In this document: positions 21,301-34,504 of the stretch, in pieces | Position numbering within the stretch: position 1 is the first letter of the stretch | Layout of the letters: every line of letters starts with the position of its first letter | Source of the DNA: Anaspis maculata | Lineage: Eukaryota; Arthropoda; Insecta; Coleoptera; Scraptiidae | DNA: 64,000 nt | Direction of reading: 5' to 3' | Assembly: GCA_949128115.1 (NCBI GenBank) | Contig: OX421961.1 | Span: forward strand, 130,203,050-130,267,049 | Translations under genes and position numbers: made by a program | The notes under the pieces: generated by a model | Databases searched by the model: none | What the model was told of the DNA's origin: nothing | Seen by the model: only the letters and a program-made list of their open reading frames with translations

Positions 21301-22009
21301 CAGATGTTGCGTTTGGAACAAGTAGCTGCCAACATCAGAAGTGGTGACCGATCGTTTAAAAAGTCACGTGGGTCGAAGCCTGAAGTCACGTGGGTTGAAG
21401 CCTGAAGTCACGTGGGTTGGAGCCTGGAGTCACGTGGGTTCAAACCTGAAGTTTTTGGGTAACAATTGTGTTTTTTTTTCTATATTTTGTTCGTTCGTCA
21501 GATGTTGCGTTTGGAAAGAGTAGCTGCCAACTTCAAAAGTGGTGACCGATCGTTTCAAAAGTCACGTGGGTTGAAGCCTGGAGTCACGTGGGTTGGGGCC
21601 TGGAGTCACGTGGGCTCAAACCAGAACTTTTTGGATAACAATTGTGTCTTTTTTTCTTTATTTGTGTTCGTTCGTCAGATGTTGCGTTTGGAACAAGTAG
21701 CTGCCAACATCAAAAGTGGTGACCGATCGTTTTAAAAGTCACGTGGGTTGAAGCCTGAAGTCACGTGGGTTGGAGCCTGGAGTCACGTGGGTTCAAACCT
21801 GAACTTTTTGAATAACAATTCCGTCATTTTTGTTTTGATATTTGTGTTCGTTCGTCAGATGTTGCGTTTGGAACAAGTAGCTGCCATCTCCAAAAGTGGT
21901 GACCGATCGTTTTAAAAGTCACGTGGGTTGAAGCCTGGAGTCACGTGGGTTGAAGCCTGAAGTCACGTGGGTTGAAGCCTGAAATCACGTGGGTTAAAAC
22001 CTGAACTTT
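18335..22009. repeat. D unit 2
   Basis: This is the second D unit, matching D unit 1 over its length. Differences from unit 1 include a GTGATC instead of GTGTTC spacer near 17,967 just upstream and near 19,267 inside, ACAATCAAG near 19,615, TTGAATCCTG near 19,955, CCTGATTTTTTTGG near 19,982, and GATCGTTTAAAAAG where unit 1 has GATCGTTTGAAAAG (21,350 versus 14,348). These unit-specific marks are kept in the D unit at 29,217, so D units 2 and 4 form one type and 1 and 3 another. Confidence 0.85.
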
Positions 22010-22213
22010 CTGGATAACAATTGTGTCTTTACTTCTATATTTGTGTTCGTTCGTCAGATGTTACGTTTGGAACAAGTAGCTGCCAACATCAAAAGTGGTG
22101 ACCGATCGTTTTAAAAGTCACGTGGGTTGAAGCCTGAAGTCACGTGGGTTGAAGCCTGAAGTCACGTGGGTTAAAACCTGAACTTTTTGGATAACAATTA
22201 AGTCTTTACTTCT

Positions 22214-25200
22214 ATATTTGTGTTCGTTCGTCAGATGTTGCGTTTGGAACAAGTAGCTGCCAACATCAAAAGTGGTGACCGATCGTTTTAAAAGTCACGT
22301 GGGTTGAAGCCTGAAGTCACGTGGGTTGGAGCCTGGAGTCACGTGGGTTCAAACCTGAACTTTTTGGATAACAATTGTGTTTTTTTTTTTTCTATATTTG
22401 TGTTCGTTCGTCAGATGTTGCGTTTGGAAAGAGTAGCTGCCAACTTCAAAAATGGTGACCGATCGTTTTCAAAGTCACGTGGGTTGAAGCCTGAAGTCAC
22501 GTGAGTTGAAGCCTGAAGTAGTGAAGTCACGTGGGTTGAAGCCTGAAGTCACGTGGGTCAAAACCTGAACTTTTTGGATAACAATTGTGTCTTTTCTTCC
22601 ATATTTGTGTTCGTTCGTCAGATGTTGCGTTTGGAACAAGTAGCTGCCAACATCAAAAGTGGTGACCGATCGTTTTGAAAGTCACGTGGGTTGAAGCCTG
22701 AAGTCACGTGGGTTGGAGCCTGGAGTCACGTGGGTTCAAACCTGAACTTTTTGAATAACAATTTCGTAATTTTTTTTTTGACATTTGTGTTTGTTCGTCA
22801 GATGTTGCGTTTGGAACAAGTAGCTGCCAACTCCAAAAGTGGTGACCGATCGTTTTAAATGTCACGTGGGTTGAAGCCTGAAATCACGTGGGTTGAAGCC
22901 TGAAGTCACGTGGGTTAAAACCTGAACTTTTTGGATAACAATTGTGTCTTTTCTTCTATATTTGTGTTCGTTCGTCAGATGTTGCGTTTGGAACAAGTAG
23001 CTGCCAACATCAAAAGTGGTGACCGATCGATTTAAAAGTCACGTGAGTTGAAGCCTGAAGTCACGTGGGTTGGAGCCTGGAGTCACGTGGGTTCAAACCT
23101 GAACTTTTTGAATAACAATTTCGTCATTTTTGTTTTGATATTTGTGATCGTTCGTCAGATGTTGCGTTTGGAACAAGTAGCTGCCAACATCAAAAGTGGT
23201 GACCGATCGTTTTAAAAGTCACGTGGGTTGAAGCCTGGAGTCACGTGGGTTGAAGCCTGAAGTCACGTGGGTTGAAGCCTGAAATCACGTGGGTTAAAAC
23301 CTGAACTTTCTGGATAACAATTGTGTCTTTACTTCTATATTTGTGTTCGTTTGTCAGATGTTGCGTTTGGAACAAGTAGCTGCCAACTCCAAAAGTGGTG
23401 ACCGATCGTTTTAAAAGTCACGTGGGTTGAAGCCCGAAGTCACGTGGGTTGAAGCCTGAAGTCACGTGGGTCAAAACCTGAACTTTTTGGATAACAATTA
23501 AGTCTTTACTTCTATATTTGTGTTCGTTCGTCAGATGTTGCGTTTGGAACAAGTAGCTGCCAACATCAAAAGTGGTGACCAATCGTTTTAAAAGTCACGT
23601 GGGTTGAAGCCTGAAGTCACGTGGGTTGGAGCCTGGAGTCACGTGGGTTCAAACCTGAACTTTTTGGATAACAATTGTGTTTTTTTTTTCTATATTTGTG
23701 TTCGTTCGTCAGATGTTGCGTTTGGAAAGAGTAGCTGCCAACTTCAAAAATGGTGACCGATCGTTTTCAAAGTCACGTGGGTTGAAGCCTGAAGTCACGT
23801 GAGTTGAAGCCTGAAGTAGTGAAGTCACGTGGGTTGAAGCCTGAAGTCACGTGGGTCAAAACCTGAACTTTTTGGATAACAATTGTGTCTTTTCTTCCAT
23901 ATTTGTGTTCGTTCGTCAGATGTTGCGTTTGGAACAAGTAGCTGCCAACATCAAAAGTGGTGACCGATCGTTTTAAAAGTCACGTGGGTTGAAGCCTGAA
24001 GTCACGTGGGTTGGAGCCTGGAGTCACGTGGGTTCAAACCTGAACTTTTTGAATAACAATTTTGTCATTTTTGTTCTGATATTTGTGTTCGTTCGTCATA
24101 TGTTGCGTTTGGAACAAGTAGCTGCCATCTCCAAAAGTGGTGACCGATCGTTTTGAAAGTCACGTGGGTTGAAGCCTGGAGTCACGTGGGTTGAAGCCTG
24201 AAGTCACGTGGGTTGAAGCCTGAAATCACGTGGGTTAAAACCTGAACTTTCTGGATAACAATTGTGTCTTTACTTCTATATTTGTGTTCGTTCGTCAGAT
24301 GTTACGTTTGGAACAAGTAGCTGCCAACATCAAAAGTGGTGACCGATCGTTTTAAAAGTCACGTGGGTTGAAGCTTGAAGTCACGTGGGTTGGAGCCTGG
24401 AGTCACGTGGGTTCAATCCTGAACTTTTTGGATAACAATTGTGTCTTTTTTCCTATATTTGTGTTCGTTCGTCAGATGTTGCGTTTGGTAAGGGTAGCTG
24501 CCAACTTCAAAAATGGTGACCGATCGTTTTCAAAGTCACGTGGGTTGGAGCCTGAAGTCACGTGGATTGAAGCCTGAAGTCACGTGGGTTGAAGCCTGAA
24601 GTCACGTGGGTTAAAACCTGATTTTCTTGGATAACAAATTTGTCTTTTCTTCTATATTTGTGTTCGTTCGTCAGATGTTGCGTTTGGAACAAGTAGCTGC
24701 CAACATCAAAAGTGGTGACCGATCGTTTTTAGAGGCACGTGGGTTGAAGCCTGAAGTCACGTGGGTTGAAACCTGAACTTTTTGGATAACAATTGTGTCT
24801 TTACTTCTATATTTGTGTTCGTTCGTCAGATGTTGCGTTTGGAACAAGTAGCTGCCAACATCAAAAGAGGTGACCAATCGTTTTAAAAGTCACGTGGGTT
24901 GAAGCCTGAAGTCACGTGGGTTGGAGCCTGGAGTCACGTGGGTTCAAACCTGAAGTTTTTGGGTGACAATTGTGTCTTTTTTTCTATATTTGTGTTCGTT
25001 CGTCAGATGTTGCGTTTGGAAAGAGTAGCTGCCAACTTCAAAAGTGGTGACCGATCGTTTTAAAAGTCACGTGGGTTGAAGCCTGAAGTAACGTGGGTTG
25101 AAGCCTGGAGTCACGTGTGTTAAAACCTGAACTTTTTGGATGACAATTGTGTCTTTTCTTCTATATTTGTGTTCGTTCGTCAGATGTTGCGTTTGGAACA

Positions 25201-25889
25201 AGTAGCTGCCAACATCAGAAGTGGTGACCGATCGTTTGAAAAGTCACGTGGGTCGAAGCCTGAAGTCACGTGGGTTGAAGCCTGAAGTCACGTGGGTTGG
25301 AGCCTGGAGTCACGTGGGTTCAAACCTGAAGTTTTTGGGTAACAATTGTGTTTTTTTTTCTATATTTTGTTCGTTCGTCAGATGTTGCGTTTGGAAAGAG
25401 TAGCTGCCAACTTCAAAAGTGGTGACCGATCGTTTCAAAAGTCACGTGGGTTGAAGCCTGGAGTCACGTGGGTTGGGGCCTGGAGTCACGTGGGCTCAAA
25501 CCAGAACTTTTTGGATAACAATTGTGTCTTTTTTTCTTTATTTGTGTTCGTTCGTCAGATGTTGCGTTTGGAACAAGTAGCTGCCAACATCAAAAGTGGT
25601 GACCGATCGTTTTAAAAGTCACGTGGGTTGAAGCCTGAAGTCACGTGGGTTGGAGCCTGGAGTCACGTGGGTTCAAACCTGAACTTTTTGAATAACAATT
25701 CCGTCATTTTTGTTTTGATATTTGTGTTCGTTCGTCAGATGTTGCGTTTGGAACAAGTAGCTGCCATCTCCAAAAGTGGTGACCGATCGTTTTAAAAGTC
25801 ACGTGGGTTGAAGCCTGGAGTCACGTGGGTTGAAGCCTGAAGTCACGTGGGTTGAAGCCTGAAATCACGTGGGTTAAAACCTGAACTTT
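22214..25889. repeat. D unit 3
   Basis: This matches D unit 1 at an offset of 10,882 and shares its private marks (TTTTTTCCTATAT, TCACGTGTG, GATCGTTTGAAAAG). It is separated from D unit 2 by about 200 bp holding the end of a CTTTCTGGATAAC/ATGTTACG monomer and the start of a TTAAGTCTTTAC monomer, so two D units lie almost back to back at the centre of the 10.88 kb duplication. Confidence 0.85.
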
Positions 25890-28800
25890 TTGGATAACAA
25901 TTGTGTCTTTACTTCTATATTTGTGTTCGTTCGTCTGATGTTGCGTTTGGAACAAGTAGCTGCCAACTCCAAAAGTGGTGACCGATCGTTTTAAAAGTCA
26001 CGTGGGTTGAAGCCTGAAGTCACGTGGGTTGAAGCCCGAAGTCACGTGGGTTGAAACCTGAACTTTTTGGATAACAATTGTGTCTTTACTTCTATATTTG
26101 TGTTCGTTCGTCAGATGTTGCGTTTGGAACAAGTAGCTGCCAACATCAAAAGTGGTGACCAATCGTTTTAAAAGTCACGTGGGTTGAAGCCTGAAGGCAC
26201 GTGGGTTGGAGCCTGGAGTCACGTGGGTTCAAACCTGAAGTTTTTGGGTGACAATTGTGTCTTTTTTTCTATATTTGTGTTCGTTCGTCAGATGTTGCGT
26301 TTGGAAAGAGTAGCTGCCAACTTCAAAAGTGGTGACCGATCGTTTTAAAAGTCACGTGGGTTGAAGCCTGGAGTAACGTGGGTTGAAGCCTGGAGTCACG
26401 TGGGTTAAAACCTGAACTTTTAGGATGACAATTGTGTCTTTTCTTCTATATTTGTGTTCGTTCGTCAGATGTTGCGTTTGGAACAAGTAGCTGCCAACAT
26501 CAGAAGTGGTGACCGATCGTTTTAAAAGTCACGTGGGTCGAAGCCTGAAGTCACGTGGGTTGAAGCCTGAAGTCACGTGGGTTGGAGCCTGGAGTCACGT
26601 GGGTTCAAACCTGAAGTTTTTGGGTAACAATTGTGTTTTTTTTTCTATATTTTGTTCGTTCGTCAGATGTTGCGTTTGGAAAGAGTAGCTGCCAACTTCA
26701 AAAGTGGTGACCGATCGTTTCAAAAGTTACGTGGGTTGAAGCCTGGAGTCACGTGGGTTGGAGCCTGGAGTCACGTGGGTTTAAACCTGAAGTTTTTGGA
26801 TAACAATTGTGTCTTTTTTTCTATATTTGTGTTCGTTCGTCAGATGTTGCGTTTGGAGAGAGTAGCTGCCAACTTCAAAAGTGGTGACCGATCGTTCTCA
26901 AAGTCACGTGGGTTGAAGCCTGAAGTCACGTGGGTTGAAGCCTGGAGTCACGTGGGTTGAAACCTGAACTTTTTGGATAACAATTGTTTTTTTTTTCTAT
27001 ATTTGTGTTCGTTCGTCAGATGTTGCGTTTGGAACAAGTAGCTGCCAACTTCAGAAGTGGTGACCGATCGTTTCAAAAGTCACGTGGGTTGGAGCCTGGA
27101 GTCACGTGGGTTGAAGCCTGAAGTCACGTGGGTTGAAGCCTGAACTTTTTGGATAACAATTGTGTCTTCAGTTTTTTGATATTTGTGTTCGTTCGTCAGA
27201 TGTTGCGTTTGGAACATGTAGCTGCCAACTCCAAAAGTGGTGACCGATCGTTTTAAAAGACACGTGGGTTGAAGCCTGAAGTCACGTGGGTTGAAGCCTG
27301 GAGTCACGTGGATTGAAGCCTGAAATCACGTGGGTTAAAACCTGAACTTTTTGGATAACAATAGTGTCTTTTCTTCTATAGTTGTGTTCGTTCGTCAGAT
27401 GTTGCGTTTGGAACAAGTAGCTGCCAACATCAGAAGTGGTGACCGATCGTTTTGAAAGTCACGTGGATTGAGGCCTGGAGTCACGTGGGTTGGAGCCTGG
27501 AGTCACGTGGGTTCAAACCTGAACTTTTTGGATAACAATTGTGTAATTTCTTATAAGTTTGTGTTCGTTCGTCAGATGTTGCGTTTGGAACAAGTAGCTG
27601 CCAAGTCCAAAAGTGGTGACCGATCGTTTTAAAAGTCACGTGGGTTGAAGCCTGAAGTCACGTGGGTTGGAGCCTGGAGTCACGTGGGTTCAAACCTGAA
27701 CTTTTTGGATAACAATTGTGTCTTTTTTTCTATATTTGTGTTCGTTCGTCAGATGTTGCGTTTGGAAAGAGTAGCTGCCAACTTCAAAAGTGGTGACCGA
27801 TCGTTTTCAAAGTCACGTGGGTTGAAGCCTAAAGTCACGTTGGTTAAAGCCTGAAGTCACGTGGGTTGAAACCTGAACATTTTGGATAACAATTGTGTCT
27901 TTTCTTCTATATTTGTGTTCGTTCGTCAGATGTTGCGTTTGGAACAAGTAGCTGCCAACATCAAAAGTGGTGACCGATCGTTTTAAAAGTCACGTGGGTT
28001 GAAGCCTGAAGTCACGTGGGTTGGAGCCTGGAGTCACGTGGGTTCATACCTGAACTTTTTGGATAACAATTGTGTCTTTTTTTCTATATTTGTGTTCGTT
28101 CGTCAGATGTTGCGTTTGGAAAAAGTAGCTGCCAACTTCAAAAATGGTGACCGATCGTTTTCAAAGTCACGTGGGTTGAAGCCTGAAGTCACGTGAGTTG
28201 AAGCCTGAAGTCACGGGGGTTGAAGCCTGAAGTCACGTGGGTTAAAACCTGAACTTTTTGGATAACAATTGTGTCTTTTCTTCTATATTTGTGTTCGTTC
28301 GTCAGATGTTGCGTTTGGAACAAGTAGCTGCCAACATCAGAAGTGGTGACCGATCGTTCCAAAAGTCACGTGGGTTGGAGCCTGAAGTCACGTGGGTTGA
28401 AGCCTGGAGTCACGTGGGTCAAAACCTGAACTTTTTGGATAACAATTGTGTCTTTTCTTCTATATTGGTGTTCGTTCGTCAGATGTTGCGTTTGGAACAA
28501 GTAGCTGCCAACATCAAGAGTGGTGACCGATCGTTTTAAAAGTCACGTGGGTTGAAGCCTGAAGTCACGTGGGTTGAAGCCTGAAGTCACGTGGGTTGAA
28601 GCCTGATGTCACGTGGGTTAAAACCTGAACTTTTTGGATAACAATTGTGTCTTTACTACTATATTTGTGTTCGTTTGTCAGATGTTGCGTTTGGAACAAG
28701 TAGCTGCCAACATCGAAAGTGGTGACCGATCGTTTTGAAAGTCACGTGAGTTGAAGCCTGAAGTCACGTGGGTTGGAGCCTGGAGTCACGTGGGTTCAAA

Positions 28801-29216
28801 CCTGAACTTTTTGAATAACAATTTCGTCATTTTTGTTTTGATATTTGTGATCGTTCGTCAGATGTTGCGTTTGGAACAAGTAGCTGCCAACATCAAAAGT
28901 GGTGACCGATCGTTTTAAAAGTCACGTGGGTTGAAGCCTGGAGTCACGTGGGTTGAAGCCTGAAGTCACGTGGGTTGAAGCCTGAAATCACGTGGGTTAA
29001 AACCTGAACTTTCTGGATAACAATTGTGTCTTTACTTCTATATTTGTGTTCGTTCGTCAGATGTTACGTTTGGAACAAGTAGCTGCCAACATCAAAAGTG
29101 GTGACCGATCGTTTTAAAAGTCACGTGGGTTGAAGCCTGAAGTCACGTGGGTTGAAGCCTGAAGTCACGTGGGTTAAAACCTGAACTTTTTGGATAACAA
29201 TTAAGTCTTTACTTCT
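25890..29216. repeat. E unit 2
   Basis: This is a near-identical copy of E unit 1 at an offset of 10,882. One visible difference is that unit 1 has TTTTTTCTTC in the tract near 15,760 where this unit has an uninterrupted T run near 26,637. Its first 1.5 kb also matches 32,892-34,383 at an offset of 7,002. Confidence 0.85.
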
Positions 29217-32200
29217 ATATTTGTGTTCGTTCGTCAGATGTTGCGTTTGGAACAAGTAGCTGCCAACATCAAAAGTGGTGACCGATCGTTTTAAAAGTCA
29301 CGTGGGTTGAAGCCTGAAGTCACGTGGGTTGGAGCCTGGAGTCACGTGGGTTCAAACCTGAACTTTTTGGATAACAATTGTGTTTTTTTTTTTCTATATT
29401 TGTGTTCGTTCGTCAGATGTTGCGTTTGGAAAGAGTAGCTGCCAACTTCAAAAATGGTGACCGATCGTTTTCAAAGTCACGTGGGTTGAAGCCTGAAGTC
29501 ACGTGAGTTGAAGCCTGAAGTAGTGAAGTCACGTGGGTTGAAGCCTGAAGTCACGTGGGTCAAAACCTGAACTTTTTGGATAACAATTGTGTCTTTTCTT
29601 CCATATTTGTGTTCGTTCGTCAGATGTTGCGTTTGGAACAAGTAGCTGCCAACATCAAAAGTGGTGACCGATCGTTTTGAAAGTCACGTGGGTTGAAGCC
29701 TGAAGTCACGTGGGTTGGAGCCTGGAGTCACGTGGGTTCAAACCTGAACTTTTTGAATAACAATTTCGTAATTTTTTTTTTGACATTTGTGTTTGTTCGT
29801 CAGATGTTGCGTTTGGAACAAGTAGCTGCCAACTCCAAAAGTGGTGACCGATCGTTTTAAATGTCACGTGGGTTGAAGCCTGAAATCACGTGGGTTGAAG
29901 CCTGAAGTCACGTGGGTTAAAACCTGAACTTTTTGGATAACAATTGTGTCTTTTCTTCTATATTTGTGTTCGTTCGTCAGATGTTGCGTTTGGAACAAGT
30001 AGCTGCCAACATCAAAAGTGGTGACCGATCGATTTAAAAGTCACGTGAGTTGAAGCCTGAAGTCACGTGGGTTGGAGCCTGGAGTCACGTGGGTTCAAAC
30101 CTGAACTTTTTGAATAACAATTTCGTCATTTTTGTTTTGATATTTGTGATCGTTCGTCAGATGTTGCGTTTGGAACAAGTAGCTGCCAACATCAAAAGTG
30201 GTGACCGATCGTTTTAAAAGTCACGTGGGTTGAAGCCTGGAGTCACGTGGGTTGAAGCCTGAAGTCACGTGGGTTGAAGCCTGAAATCACGTGGGTTAAA
30301 ACGTGAACTTTCTGGATAACAATTGTGTCTTTACTTCTATATTTGTGTTCGTTTGTCAGATGTTGCGTTTGGAACAAGTAGCTGCCAACTCCAAAAGTGG
30401 TGACCGATCGTTTTAAAAGTCACGTGGGTTGAAGCCCGAAGTCACGTGGGTTGAAGCCTGAAGTCACGTGGGTCAAAACCTGAACTTTTTGGATAACAAT
30501 CAAGTCTTTACTTCTATATTTGTGTTCGTTCGTCAGATGTTGCGTTTGGAACAAGTAGCTGCCAACATCAAAAGTGGTGACCGATCGTTTTAAAAGTCAC
30601 GTGGGTTGAAGCCTGAAGTCACGTGGGTTGGAGCCTGGAGTCACGTGGGTTCAAACCTGAACTTTTTGGATAACAATTGTGTTTTTTTTTTCTATATTTG
30701 TGTTCGTTCGTCAGATGTTGCGTTTGGAAAGAGTAGCTGCCAACTTCAAAAATGGTGACCGATCGTTTTCAAAGTCACGTGGGTTGAAGCCTGAAGTCAC
30801 GTGAGTTGAAGCCTGAAGTAGTGAAGTCACGTGGGTTGAATCCTGAAGTCACGTGGGTCAAAACCTGATTTTTTTGGATAACAATTGTGTCTTTTCTTCC
30901 ATATTTGTGTTCGTTCGTCAGATGTTGCGTTTGGAACAAGTAGCTGCCAACATCAAAAGTGGTGACCGATCGTTTTAAAAGTCACGTGGGTTGAAGCCTG
31001 AAGTCACGTGGGTTGGAGCCTGGAGTCACGTGGGTTCAAACCTGAACTTTTTGAATAACAATTTTGTCATTTTTGTTCTGATATTTGTGTTCGTTCGTCA
31101 TATGTTGCGTTTGGAACAAGTAGCTGCCATCTCCAAAAGTGGTGACCGATCGTTTTGAAAGTCACGTGGGTTGAAGCCTGGAGTCACGTGGGTTGAAGCC
31201 TGAAGTCACGTGGGTTGAAGCCTGAAATCACGTGGGTTAAAACCTGAACTTTCTGGATAACAATTGTGTCTTTACTTCTATATTTGTGTTCGTTCGTCAG
31301 ATGTTACGTTTGGAACAAGTAGCTGCCAACATCAAAAGTGGTGACCGATCGTTTTAAAAGTCACGTGGGTTGAAGCTTGAAGTCACGTGGGTTGGAGCCT
31401 GGAGTCACGTGGGTTCAATCCTGAACTTTTTGGATAACAATTGTGTCTTTTTTTCTATATTTGTGTTCGTTCGTCAGATGTTGCGTTTGGTAAGGGTAGC
31501 TGCCAACTTCAAAAATGGTGACCGATCGTTTTCAAAGTCACGTGGGTTGGAGCCTGAAGTCACGTGGATTGAAGCCTGAAGTCACGTGGGTTGAAGCCTG
31601 AAGTCACGTGGGTTAAAACCTGATTTTCTTGGATAACAAATTTGTCTTTTCTTCTATATTTGTGTTCGTTCGTCAGATGTTGCGTTTGGAACAAGTAGCT
31701 GCCAACATCAAAAGTGGTGACCGATCGTTTTTAGAGGCACGTGGGTTGAAGCCTGAAGTCACGTGGGTTGAAACCTGAACTTTTTGGATAACAATTGTGT
31801 CTTTACTTCTATATTTGTGTTCGTTCGTCAGATGTTGCGTTTGGAACAAGTAGCTGCCAACATCAAAAGAGGTGACCAATCGTTTTAAAAGTCACGTGGG
31901 TTGAAGCCTGAAGTCACGTGGGTTGGAGCCTGGAGTCACGTGGGTTCAAACCTGAAGTTTTTGGGTGACAATTGTGTCTTTTTTTCTATATTTGTGTTCG
32001 TTCGTCAGATGTTGCGTTTGGAAAGAGTAGCTGCCAACTTCAAAAGTGGTGACCGATCGTTTTAAAAGTCACGTGGGTTGAAGCCTGAAGTAACGTGGGT
32101 TGAAGCCTGGAGTCACGTGGGTTAAAACCTGAACTTTTTGGATGACAATTGTGTCTTTTCTTCTATATTTGTGTTCGTTCGTCAGATGTTGCGTTTGGAA

Positions 32201-32891
32201 CAAGTAGCTGCCAACATCAGAAGTGGTGACCGATCGTTTAAAAAGTCACGTGGGTCGAAGCCTGAAGTCACGTGGGTTGAAGCCTGAAGTCACGTGGGTT
32301 GGAGCCTGGAGTCACGTGGGTTCAAACCTGAAGTTTTTGGGTAACAATTGTGTTTTTTTTTCTATATTTTGTTCGTTCGTCAGATGTTGCGTTTGGAAAG
32401 AGTAGCTGCCAACTTCAAAAGTGGTGACCGATCGTTTCAAAAGTCACGTGGGTTGAAGCCTGGAGTCACGTGGGTTGGGGCCTGGAGTCACGTGGGCTCA
32501 AACCAGAACTTTTTGGATAACAATTGTGTCTTTTTTTCTTTATTTGTGTTCGTTCGTCAGATGTTGCGTTTGGAACAAGTAGCTGCCAACATCAAAAGTG
32601 GTGACCGATCGTTTTAAAAGTCACGTGGGTTGAAGCCTGAAGTCACGTGGGTTGGAGCCTGGAGTCACGTGGGTTCAAACCTGAACTTTTTGAATAACAA
32701 TTCCGTCATTTTTGTTTTGATATTTGTGTTCGTTCGTCAGATGTTGCGTTTGGAACAAGTAGCTGCCATCTCCAAAAGTGGTGACCGATCGTTTTAAAAG
32801 TCACGTGGGTTGAAGCCTGGAGTCACGTGGGTTGAAGCCTGAAGTCACGTGGGTTGAAGCCTGAAATCACGTGGGTTAAAACCTGAACTTT
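29217..32891. repeat. D unit 4
   Basis: This matches D unit 2 at an offset of 10,882 and D unit 3 at 7,002. It carries the D unit 2 marks (ACAATCAAG, TTGAATCCTG, CCTGATTTTTTTGG, GATCGTTTAAAAAG). The alternation of two D types at a spacing of 7,002 bp is the evidence for a D-E repeat underlying the larger 10.88 kb duplication. Confidence 0.85.
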
Positions 32892-34383
32892 TTGGATAAC
32901 AATTGTGTCTTTACTTCTATATTTGTGTTCGTTCGTCTGATGTTGCGTTTGGAACAAGTAGCTGCCAACTCCAAAAGTGGTGACCGATCGTTTTAAAAGT
33001 CACGTGGGTTGAAGCCTGAAGTCACGTGGGTTGAAGCCCGAAGTCACGTGGGTTGAAACCTGAACTTTTTGGATAACAATTGTGTCTTTACTTCTATATT
33101 TGTGTTCGTTCGTCAGATGTTGCGTTTGGAACAAGTAGCTGCCAACATCAAAAGTGGTGACCAATCGTTTTAAAAGTCACGTGGGTTGAAGCCTGAAGGC
33201 ACGTGGGTTGGAGCCTGGAGTCACGTGGGTTCAAACCTGAAGTTTTTGGGTGACAATTGTGTCTTTTTTTCTATATTTGTGTTCGTTCGTCAGATGTTGC
33301 GTTTGGAAAGAGTAGCTGCCAACTTCAAAAGTGGTGACCGATCGTTTTAAAAGTCACGTGGGTTGAAGCCTGGAGTAACGTGGGTTGAAGCCTGGAGTCA
33401 CGTGGGTTAAAACCTGAACTTTTTGGATGACAATTGTGTCTTTTCTTCTATATTTGTGTTCGTTCGTCAGATGTTGCGTTTGGAACAAGTAGCTGCCAAC
33501 ATCAGAAGTGGTGACCGATCGTTTTAAAAGTCACGTGGGTCGAAGCCTGAAGTCACGTGGGTTGAAGCCTGAAGTCACGTGGGTTGGAGCCTGGAGTCAC
33601 GTGGGTTCAAACCTGAAGTTTTTGGGTAACAATTGTGTTTTTTTTTCTATATTTTGTTCGTTCGTCAGATGTTGCGTTTGGAAAGAGTAGCTGCCAACTT
33701 CAAAAGTGGTGACCGATCGTTTCAAAAGTTACGTGGGTTGAAGCCTGGAGTCACGTGGGTTGGAGCCTGGAGTCACGTGGGTTTAAACCTGAAGTTTTTG
33801 GATAACAATTGTGTCTTTTTTTCTATATTTGTGTTCGTTCGTCAGATGTTGCGTTTGGAGAGAGTAGCTGCCAACTTCAAAAGTGGTGACCGATCGTTCT
33901 CAAAGTCACGTGGGTTGAAGCCTGAAGTCACGTGGGTTGAAGCCTGGAGTCACGTGGGTTGAAACCTGAACTTTTTGGATAACAATTGTTTTTTTTTTCT
34001 ATATTTGTGTTCGTTCGTCAGATGTTGCGTTTGGAACAAGTAGCTGCCAACTTCAGAAGTGGTGACCGATCGTTTCAAAAGTCACGTGGGTTGGAGCCTG
34101 GAGTCACGTGGGTTGAAGCCTGAAGTCACGTGGGTTGAAGCCTGAACTTTTTGGATAACAATTGTGTCTTCAGTTTTTTGATATTTGTGTTCGTTCGTCA
34201 GATGTTGCGTTTGGAACATGTAGCTGCCAACTCCAAAAGTGGTGACCGATCGTTTTAAAAGACACGTGGGTTGAAGCCTGAAGTCACGTGGGTTGAAGCC
34301 TGGAGTCACGTGGATTGAAGCCTGAAATCACGTGGGTTAAAACCTGAACTTTTTGGATAACAATTGTGTCTTTTCTTCTATAG
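32892..34383. repeat. E unit 3, truncated
   Basis: This follows E unit 2 from its start, at an offset of 7,002, through the CTTCAG/AACATG monomer near 34,165, then stops at 34,383, leaving about 1.5 of 3.3 kb. It has CTTTTTGGATGAC near 33,418 where units 1 and 2 have CTTTTAGGATGAC, and ACAATTGTG near 34,361 where they have ACAATAGTG. It is therefore an independent copy that lacks two marks of the other E units. Confidence 0.82.
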
Positions 34384-34504
34384 TTGTGTTCGTTCGTCAG
34401 ATGTTGCGTTTGGAAAGAGTAGCTGCCAACTTCAAAAGTGGTGACCGATCGTTTTCAAAGTCACGTGGGTTGAAGCCTAAAGTCACGTTGGTTAAAGCCT
34501 GAAA
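34328..34504 (+). repeat. Duplicated single monomer
   Basis: This monomer has the CTATAGTTG spacer fused to a GGAAAGAG half. It is followed at 34,505 by a copy with the same chimeric spacer, 177 bp further on. The copies differ at the spacer end (TTTTCAAAG versus TTTTAAAAG) and in the subrepeats. Both are carried along in the 3,643 bp duplication at 37,971 and 38,148. Confidence 0.75.
34384..34415 (+). other. Chimeric-monomer junction ending E unit 3
   Basis: To the left is the CTATAGTTG monomer, which in E unit 2 (27,379) continues with GGAACAAG. Here it continues with GGAAAGAG and then AAAGTCACGTTGG, as after 27,765. Left-specific sequence ends at 34,383 and right-specific sequence begins at 34,416. 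At this point about two monomers present in E unit 2 are missing. Confidence 0.8.

Larger units (their letters stand above)
10774..21658. repeat. 10.88 kb tandem unit, copy 1
   Basis: This unit is followed by a near-identical copy. The offset is 10,885 at the start and 10,882 from about 11,330 on, after a 3 bp difference in one spacer. Private variants shared with copy 2 include TTTTTTCCTATAT (13,569/24,451), TCACGTGTG (14,232/25,114), GAAGGCACG (15,313/26,195), CTTTTAGGATGAC (15,534/26,416), ACAATAGTG (16,477/27,359) and ACAATCAAG (19,615/30,497). Internally it is D-E-D, with D units at 11,332 and 18,335 and an E unit between. The few single-base differences (for example a C in the T run near 15,760) indicate a young duplication. 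Confidence 0.9.
21659..32543. repeat. 10.88 kb tandem unit, copy 2
   Basis: This is the second copy of the D-E-D unit, with the same order of variants as copy 1; the match continues to about 32,891 before the sequence enters a third E unit. A single-base private change is visible near 30,303 (AACGTGAAC where copy 1 has AACCTGAAC). Because the D units flanking the join (18,335-22,009 and 22,214-25,889) are related, unequal exchange between D units would generate exactly this structure. Confidence 0.9.
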
